Notes under the pieces: model-generated
Told to the model about the DNA's origin: nothing
Databases searched by the model: none
The model's input: only the letters and a program-made list of their open reading frames with translations
In this document: piece after piece, positions 57,049 to 64,000 of the stretch
Layout: each line of letters opens with the position of its first letter
How positions within the stretch are numbered: the stretch's first letter is position 1
Made by a program: the position numbers and the translations under genes
Assembly: GCA_007026445.1 (NCBI GenBank)
Contig: VDMD01000015.1
Location: 62,001-126,000, forward strand
Source of the DNA: Schizophyllum amplum
Lineage: Eukaryota; Basidiomycota; Agaricomycetes; Agaricales; Schizophyllaceae
Reading direction: 5' to 3'
DNA: 64,000 nt

Positions 57049-59889
57049 ATGGCTTCACCGGTCTCGAACGATGTGCGAACGTCCGTGGAACAGAAAACCT
57101 GGGACCCCCGGACTCTGACCAGTCTCCCCGAAATCTTCTCCTGCTTGTCCGCCTTCCAGTCTGAAGAGGCTGAACTGTCCAACTCTCTCACCACACTCTT
57201 GTCTGCGCGCGAGCCCATAGTCGCGTCACTGAACCGTCTGGACGACGTCCTCCCCCACATTGAGGTCTTGCGCGATGAAGCGCTCGTTCTTTCTGCAAGA
57301 GTCTCCTCTACAGCGCAGACCGCGGAGCGCATCGGCGGTCGCGTAAGCTCGCTGGACGAGGAAATGCGCCGCATACGAGATGCCGGCGACCGTGTGGCGC
57401 AGGTTATGCAGCTCAAGGTGCGTGTTACACCATGCGGCAGGCGCAGTGGACTGACACCAGAACCCAGGACTCGCTCGCAGAGGTACAAGCATCCATCGAC
57501 GCACAAGATTGGGAGTCCGCTACGCGCCACTGCGCCCGTGCTATGGCGCTTCCCCTCGAAGTCATATCAGGCCCCTTCTCCGAAGTTGCTGTTGTCAGTA
57601 TTTACAGAGTAACATGCTATGAGCACACAATAAATGACACCGTTGCCTACAGCCGACCCCCGAAAGTCACCTCCCTCCCGCGCAGACCCTGCAAGCCGCA
57701 CGAGAGCAGCTGCTCGCCGTCTTCAGGCGCAACTTCGAAAAGGCTTCGAGCTCCATGGACTCTGCCGGCACAAGTCGTTTCTTCAAACTTTTCCCGGCCA
57801 TTGGGTGGGAGGAAGAGGGCTTGAAAGCTTACGCAGCCTTCGTTACCGGCTTGGTTCGCGTCCGTGCTCCTGCATCGGTCAAAAGTATGCGCCTTTCTCT
57901 CAGTCGCGGCTGCAGAATACTGACCACACACAGCCTCTTCCCCGCTCTATTATATAACGGCCTTGACCGCCTTATTTGAGAGCGTGGCCATGATTGCAGA
58001 TCAGCATCAGCCAGTAGTAGAGAAGTACTACGGACCAGGGAAGATGAAAAGCGTTGTTGAAAAACTACTCGAAGAATGCGATCGCACCGTGGAGAGTCTG
58101 ATCAGCGGATGGGAAGAAGAGCGCTCTCTACAACGGAAGGTAAGAAGAAACCATGCTTCGTCTAATCTCAGGAAGCCTGACATACCAGTCTTGTGCAGCT
58201 ATCCAACGTCACGAATCACCCACCGACACCGTTGTACTACGGCGGCACCTCTAGACAGCAACAGCCACCTCAGGAGGACGTAGATCCCCGTGAAATCGAC
58301 AAGGTCGTCAGCGAGGCTGCCGGTATGGTCAGCCGATGGAACGTTTTCCGCAAGTTTCTTTGCGAAACCATGCAGGTACGTACTTCCATTTCTCTCTCCG
58401 CGACTGTACTTGAAAGTCCACAGACCAACGAAGAAGCCTTGCGCGATGAAGAAGCGGACGAAACGGATGCTCTCGGCGATGCTCGTATGCACGAGAGGGA
58501 CGACGCTGTCTGTGAAGCCTACATCGCGTTGGAATCCACGGCCGCCCATCGACAGTTCGCCGCGCTCCTGTCCTCGTACTACATCCCGATGGACCTGGTA
58601 CATTCGCACTATCATCGACAAGGTATTCATACGCGCCACACTCCCAGAGCACACAACGTATCTAATACTCCTTTTAGGCGCACCGTCTGTCAACAATCGA
58701 CTCGTCCCAATCTCCACCCATAACCACCACCCCCGACGATGTATTCTACGTACTGAAGGTCGTCCTGACGCGCCTTCTCGCCACTGGCTCACTCCCCCAC
58801 GTCGAGCGAATGCTGGGCCATTTGCGGGAAATCATGGAACGTGACTACGCAGGCGTCATCAAGCGCAAGCTTGACGACGTCTACCGCACATCCAATGGCG
58901 GCAACGACCGCGCCACGAAGACCACGGAGAGGGCGGAGCGCGACAGCCGTGTGTCCTTCATCGTGCGCTTTCATCCCGTAGTTATGCATGCTGCACATAC
59001 TCAAGCACTCACGCAGGTCCTGCTGAACGACCTCGATGTTTCATCCTCACATCTCGAACGGCTCGTCCTCGACCTCAACGAGAGCCTGGTCATCTCGCAA
59101 CACTTCATCGCCGCCCAGCAGCTTGCCGTCAAAGACTGCCTCTCGGGCTTCGCAACACTCACGACCCGGCTGCGGAGTAATTTGCGGGTACGCACACATT
59201 GACTGCTATATGTAACGTTTAATGGTATGCTGACATCGGCCGGGCACAGACGGGCATCGACCAGCTCTTCAACCAACTCTTGCGGCCGAAGCTGCGGAAC
59301 TTCATCCCCGAGATGTATCGCGACGTGACCTACGTCCTCGACGAGGATGCCTACTCCGTATCCGAGTATCAAGATACGGTGCGCAAGCGGTTCGTCAAGG
59401 CCTGGGAGAGCCTTCTAGATGGATACAAGGTACGTCGTATTTGTCTCAGTGTAGACGGTCGACGGACCCGACTGACTCAACGCAGGACACATTCACGCTT
59501 GCGAACTACAGCGTATTCTACTCCTTGCTCTTGGACGTGATCGTCCGCCCATGGGAGAAATTCCTGATGACGCTCAAGTTTACCGAGGTAAGTGCTATCC
59601 ATCCGTAGCCTACTTCTACGCCATACTCATGTGTCCCCACTCACCCACTCAACTCACCCCCCAGCTCGGCGCCATCCGCTTCGACCGCGACCTCCGCGCC
59701 ATCGTGCACTACATCGCCTCCCAGACCACCTTCGGCGACGTGCGCGAGAAGTTCGTCCGCCTGCAGCAGGTCAGCACGCTCCTCAACCTGGACGCGGAGG
59801 AGGACGTGGACGAGTTCTACAACGGGTCGGGCATCATGTGGAAGCTGTCCTCGCAGGAGGCGCGCACGATTGTGGGGCTTAGGATATGA
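57049..59889 (+). CDS. COG4: Conserved oligomeric Golgi complex subunit 4 (COG4)
   Basis: COG tethers retrograde vesicles at the Golgi. The start MASPVSNDVRTSVEQ is followed by the coiled-coil N-terminus (FQSEEAELSNSLTTLL, LDEEMRRIRDAGDRVAQVMQLK), IDAQDWESATRHCARAM, FRRNFEKASSSMDSAGTSRFFKLFPAIGWEEEGLKAYAAFV, EKYYGPGKMKSVVEKLLEECDRTVE, VFRKFLCETM, FYVLKVVLTRLLATGSL and SSHLERLVLDLNESL. The C-terminal domain holds RPKLRNFIPEMYRDVTYVLDEDAY, FLMTLKFTELGAIRFDRDLRAIVHYIASQT and RLQQVSTLLNLD. About ten introns, all joining without frame breaks. Confidence 0.92.
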
Positions 59890-60020
59890 GGGGTTGGATC
59901 GGGGATGTGAGGTGTTGGATTGGGAATATGAGGTGTTGGGCTGAGGATATCAGATGCTGGGCTGAGGATATGAGGTCTTGGTCCGAGAAACATGATATGT
60001 TGGACTGAAAATATGATACG
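59878..60020. repeat. Minisatellite, unit about 20-23 bp
   Basis: Degenerate copies of GGATATGAGGTGTTGG-like units (variants TTGGATYGGGGAT, TTGGGCTGAGGAT) follow each other about six times, starting at the COG4 stop codon and running through the 3' intergenic spacer towards the KGD2 stop. Confidence 0.7.
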
Positions 60021-60079
60021 TAGTCCCATACACATTACATGGGGCAAGCAAACGTGGTCAACACCGTATTACAACCAAA

Positions 60080-61795
60080 CTACGCCAGGAGCATCCGGCG
60101 CGGGTCCTCGATGTAGTCCCTCACGCGCACTGGAAGAAATGGGGATGCACATCAGCCGCTTGTACGACAGGCGCGCTCAAAAACGTTGCTCACCGAGGAA
60201 AGTGACCGCCTCGCGACCATCCAGCAGTCGGTGGTCGTAGGTGAGCGCGATGACCATGATCGGGCGGATCACAATCTGGCCGTTCACCACCACCGGCTTG
60301 TCCTTGATAGCGTGCATCCCAAGGACGGCGGCCTGCGGCAGGTTGATGATGGGCGTACCGTACAGCGAGCCGAAGACACCGCCGTTCGAGCTATCACAAA
60401 AGCCGTCAGCCCAACCGCACCCCACCAAATGTCGTGAGATAAACAACGCACATAGTGAACGTGCCCCCAGACATATCCTCCAGCGTGAGCTTGCCGTCGC
60501 GCGCCTTCTTCCCCAGCGCCGCAATCTCCCTCTCAATATCGACAAAGTTCATGCTCTCCGCATTGCGCAGCACGGGCGTCACCAAACCCTTCGGCGTCGC
60601 CACCGCCACGCTCAGGTCGACGTAGTCCCTGTACACGATCTCGTCGCCCTCTATAGACGCGTTCGCCGCAGGGATCTCCTTCAGCGCGAGCGCGCTCGCC
60701 TTGGCGAACGCGCTCATGAAGCCGAGCTTCACGTCGTGCTCCTTCAGCACCGCGTCCTTGTACTTGGAGCGCATCTCCATCAGCGAGGACATGTCGATCT
60801 CGTTGAACGTCGTCAGCGAGGCGGCGGCGTTCTGCGACTCCTTCAGGCGCTCGGCGATCCGGAGCCTCATGCGCGACATCTTGACCTGTTCACTCGTTAG
60901 TAACCATGCACGAAACGGCGCGCCAGGGCCAAACGCACCCGCGTCTCCCCGCGGGATCCTGCGGCGGGTGCTGGGGGCTTCGACTCGGTGGCCGGCTTGG
61001 ACTTCTTGTCGGGTGCTGCCGCGCGCTCCTGCTTTGACGGCGGCGCGGACTTCTGCTCGGCCTCCGGCGAGGGTTTCGGTTTCGGTTCGTCGGGTTTGCG
61101 CTCGGCGGGCGGCTCTGCCGACTCTGGTTCCTTTGCAGGTTCCTCCTTTGCCGGCTCGGACTCCTTCGGCTCGCTCGATGGTGCTGGGGAGCGTGTGTAA
61201 GGAAAGGCATAATAAGAATGCGCGGAACGCGTACCCTCGCCCTCCGCGCCCTCCTCCAACACAAAGAGGTCCTGCCCGACCGTCACCGTGTCCTCCTCAT
61301 TCGCAAGGTGCTCGATGAGCTTCCCGGCTGACGGCGCGTTGACGGGGACGTCGATCTGTCACAACAAGAGGTTACACGCATGCCCGACACCACCACCGCA
61401 CCACGCACCTTGTCCGTCTCGATCGTCGCAATCTCCTCATCCGCGGCCACGGAGTCGCCAGGCTGCTTGAGCCAGGTCTTCAAAGTGCCCTCCGTCAAGG
61501 ACTCGGCCATCTGCGGGACCTTGACGGTCGTCGCCTGGAGCAGGCGTGACGAGTGGAAGAGAGCGCGCGGGGCGCGGCTGCCAGCGACCTTCCTGGAAGG
61601 TGACGGGAGGGATGGCAATTGCGACAGAAGGGTGACGAATGGTAAGCACAACATAAGGAAAGAACGTCTGATCAGCTTCCATGCTTGCACAGCAGAACTC
61701 GACCACCCTCACCATCCTCTCGCTACAGTCGAAGTATACGCAGCGCTGGCGAGCCCGCGGCTGGGCGACGCGATAAGCACTCGTTTTGAGAGCAT
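60080..61795 (-). CDS. KGD2: 2-oxoglutarate dehydrogenase E2 (dihydrolipoyl succinyltransferase)
   Basis: The mitochondrial TCA-cycle E2 subunit. Exon 1 (61795 down to about 61712) gives an Arg/Ser-rich presequence ([22 protein letters not shown]), spliced over about 120 bases to a second presequence part and the lipoyl domain: [26 protein letters not shown] and EIATIETDK (lipoyl Lys), then the next exon [16 protein letters not shown] Lys/Glu/Pro-rich linker replaces a clear subunit-binding domain, as is usual for this E2. The catalytic domain has [37 protein letters not shown] and the active-site motif DHRLLDG, ending RRMLLA. It converges on COG4 with about 190 bases between stops. Confidence 0.93.
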
Positions 61796-62535
61796 CGTCG
61801 TTGGTGGTGGGATATGCTATGCGGACACGGCGGGCTATGTAGTCGTCGTTCGGAATAGAGAAAGACCAAGTTCGGGATAGGGCAGGATACCCGTGTGCCG
61901 CCGTCCCAACGCCGTCCCGGTTGAGAAATAAGTTTCGGTCACATGACGTCATCCCTGCGTTTGCTTCCCGAACGTGCCCGCTCGTGCGTCCAATGCCAGC
62001 GCTCGCGTTCGATACGAAGTTCTGCTGGCAGGCTTGCATGCCCCTGCCCTCGACGAAGCTTTACTCAACGTTCAATAAAAGTTTGCACGTTGAGTAACGC
62101 AGCGCTTGACAATGACTTCCTTCTGATTGGTTTGAACTTCCTCTGCTGAAGTGCCGCCGAGGGGCGGACTCTCTATGCGATGCCACGTCTCCATCCGCCT
62201 GGCTACATCTTCATCACATGCTCGCGTACATTCCCCCGTACCTCCCCGTCACGGTAGAGTGTTTCGCGCTTCCCTCCCCTCCCTCCCCCCTCTCTTCCTC
62301 CTCACCCTCCCCTCCTCCTCTTCCCTTCCCTCCTCACCCACCTCCCTTCCCTTCCCTTTCCCTCCCTCACACCCCCGTCCCTCCCACCTACAACCAAGTC
62401 TCCACTTCTCACAACCAAGTCTCCACTTTCCATAACCAAGTCTCCCCGAGTGGCCAAGACGTGTGGGCAAGGTAGTACCCGCTAGCGGAGAAGAACGGCC
62501 TTGCACCCTATGGCCTAGGAAGGGCCGGTATCATA
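61796..62535. other. Promoter side of KGD2, then low-complexity DNA
   Basis: The first 200 bases should hold the KGD2 promoter. Positions 62260-62400 are nearly pure C/T. A short triple repeat CACAACCAAGTCTCCACTT / CATAACCAAGTCTCC lies at 62395-62450. No gene is seen. Confidence 0.5.
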
Positions 62536-62539
62536 CTGA

Positions 62540-62790
62540 CCGGCGAGGAAGGGTGACATTGCAGCCCTGAGCCGAGGAAGGCTGGCATCGCACCCCGAGC
62601 CGAGGAAGGCTGGCATCGCACCCCGAGCCGAGGAAGGCTGGCATCGCAGCCCCGAGCCGAGGAAGGCTGGCATCGCAGCCCCGAGCCAAGGATGGATGGC
62701 ATCGCAGCCCGAGACCGATATTGCAACCCCGAGACCAATTTTGCAACCCCGAGACCGACATTTCACCCTGAGACAAGGAAGGCTGACCTG
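62540..62790. repeat. Minisatellite, unit 28-29 bp
   Basis: The unit GAGCCGAGGAAGGCTGGCAT plus CGCACCCC or CGCAGCCCC is repeated four to five times from 62569. More degenerate copies follow (GAGACCGATATTGCAACCCC type, period about 20) to about 62790. Confidence 0.8.
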
Positions 62791-62819
62791 ACTGGCGAGC
62801 ACGGTGTGAATTCTATCCT

Positions 62820-63215
62820 GAGGCGAAAGCGAGGGACGAGGAGGGCAACGAGGCCAAGAAGGGGGATGGGGAAGAGAAGGGCAAGGGGCCGAGGGGGGCA
62901 AGGGGCAGAGAAGGGCAAGGGGCCGAAGGGGGGGGGGGGGACGACGGAGGATGATAGGACGACGGAGGATGATGGGACGACGGAAGGGCGGGGCCGAGAA
63001 AGGGGATGGGGCCGAGGGGGGCAAGGAGCCGAGAAGGGTGATGGGGCCGAAGGCTGCGAGGGCTCGGACGGCGGACGGGGGACGACGGAGGGGCAGGGAC
63101 GGCGGAGGGGCAGGGACGGCGGAGGCGGGGACGGCGGAGGGGCGGGGACGGCGGAGGGTGATGGGGCTGATGCGAGGGGCGGCTGGCTGGGCAGGGAGGG
63201 GCGAGGGGGGCTGGA
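62820..63215. repeat. Polypurine low-complexity block
   Basis: G/A-rich DNA made of short shuffled units such as GGGCAAGGGGCCGAG, GACGACGGAGGATGATGG and GGGACGGCGGAGGGGC, with a run of ten or more G at 62930-62941. Long open frames on both strands are by-products of the composition. Confidence 0.7.
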
Positions 63216-63703
63216 GGCTCGCTGACCTCTAAACATTTGCATCTGTGCATTGCTAACTATGTGGATAGTACTGAAAAACTGTGAAATGCCCCTTCGTCCA
63301 CTCGCCTTCATTGTCCCTGCCCTTCTACGCCCCCCTTTTTTTCACTGGCCGCCCTCGTCGTTCCTTCGCCGCCCCCCTCCTTCCTTTGCTGCCCCCCTCC
63401 TCCTTTCACCTCCCCCTGCCCCTCCCCCCCCTCTTTTCACTGACCGCCCCCCTTCTTCCTCCACCACGCTCACCTTTCCTCCTCCGCCATGCTCATCTCC
63501 CCCCTCCGCCATCCTCATCTTCCCACTCGCCGCCGCCATCCTCATCTTTCCCACTCGCCGCCGCCTTGCCTCTTCACCTCATCCAGAGTCATCCTCCCCC
63601 CGCCCCCTCTTCACCTCTGCCTCCTGCCCCCTCTTCGTTTCTGCCTCCTGCCCCCTCTTCACCTCTGCCTCTCCCTCCGCCACGCTCATCTTCCCCCGTA
63701 CGC

Positions 63704-63789
63704 CGTGCTCCACTACGCACCTCCCATGCTCCACTACGCACCTCCCATGCTCAACTACGCACCTCCCATGCTCCACTACGCACCTCCCA
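63704..63789. repeat. 21-bp tandem repeat, four copies
   Basis: The unit ATGCTCCACTACGCACCTCC plus C occurs four times with one or two substitutions (CTCAAC in the third copy). It sits at the end of a polypyrimidine block (63320-63700) and reads as a seven-residue repeat in one frame, but no start, splice or conserved protein supports a gene. Confidence 0.8.
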
Positions 63790-63867
63790 TGCTCTGCTAT
63801 ACACCACCTATACTACTTGATCTGCTACGTCCCCCTGCCATCATCGGTGCGAAGCAATGTGTCGCGA

Positions 63868-64000
63868 GTGAGGGGGGAAAGCGACGAAGTGAGTGAGGGG
63901 GGGAAAGGGACAGAGTGAGTGAGGGGGGGGGAAAGGGACGGAGTGAGTGAGGGGGGGGGGGGGAAAGGGACGGAGTGAGTGAGGGGGGGGGGAAAGGGAC
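63868..64000. repeat. G-run tandem repeat reaching the window end
   Basis: Units GAGTGAGTGAGG with a variable run of 6-14 G, followed by AAAGGGAC(R)GAGT, are repeated at least four times and continue past the window edge. The pattern could form G-quadruplexes. It is a simple tandem repeat, not the telomere repeat (TTAGGG). Confidence 0.75.

Noticed and set aside
62682..63320. Coding sequence in the polypurine block (177-182 codon frames on both strands)
   Set aside because: Composition-driven frames of Gly/Arg or Pro/Ser repeats, with no splice signals or recognisable domain.

Overview
The window is nuclear DNA of a filamentous basidiomycete, most likely an Agaricomycete (Polyporales-like is a guess). 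Short introns of about 45-60 bases with GT..AG ends break almost every gene. The gene content fits this group: a KDZ transposase with a cysteine cluster, proteins with only the RNase H1 N-terminal (viroplasmin) fold, Ty3/gypsy chromoviruses, a DUF6534-like membrane protein, and a CYP gene with many exons. No rRNA, tRNA or CRISPR array could be supported.

Region 1 (1-20.8 kb) is accessory and rich in mobile DNA. It starts with GC-rich low-complexity DNA. A lineage-specific acidic/basic hypothetical gene on the minus strand follows, then two viroplasmin-like genes, one unknown gene and a complete 11-exon KDZ transposase, all on the plus strand. After a 147-bp tandem repeat comes a nest of elements: a decayed hAT transposase, a 1.2-kb element with 17-bp terminal inverted repeats (TIRs), a decayed chromovirus split by a 416-bp hAT-like element with a perfect 8-bp target duplication, a solo LTR with a perfect 5-bp target duplication, a second LTR, and a second chromovirus fragment.

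Region 2 (20.8-41.8 kb) is mostly conserved core genes: a disordered Ser-rich protein, tRNase Z, ER glucosidase I (GH63), L-serine/threonine dehydratase, the PET100 cytochrome oxidase assembly factor, DNA polymerase delta small subunit, a secreted GH16 beta-glucanase, ESCRT-II Snf8/Vps22, Golgi HID1, and a cytochrome P450.

Region 3 (43-61.8 kb) holds a DUF6534-like membrane protein, a small protein with three RVRxxPGG motifs, a Ras GEF, a Met30/SconB F-box WD40 protein, GSK-3 kinase, ATG8, a Rad57/XRCC3-like recombinase, a 435-bp TIR element, a Met/Gly-rich protein, COG4 and the 2-oxoglutarate dehydrogenase E2 subunit. Several of these serve endomembrane traffic and autophagy (Snf8, HID1, COG4, ATG8, glucosidase I), but nothing shows co-regulation.

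Region 4 (61.8-64 kb) is minisatellites, a polypurine block, a polypyrimidine block and G-run repeats, with no convincing gene.

Several otherwise well-conserved genes need a one- or two-base frame change, often beside a homopolymer. This looks more like sequence error than gene death, and is reported as such.
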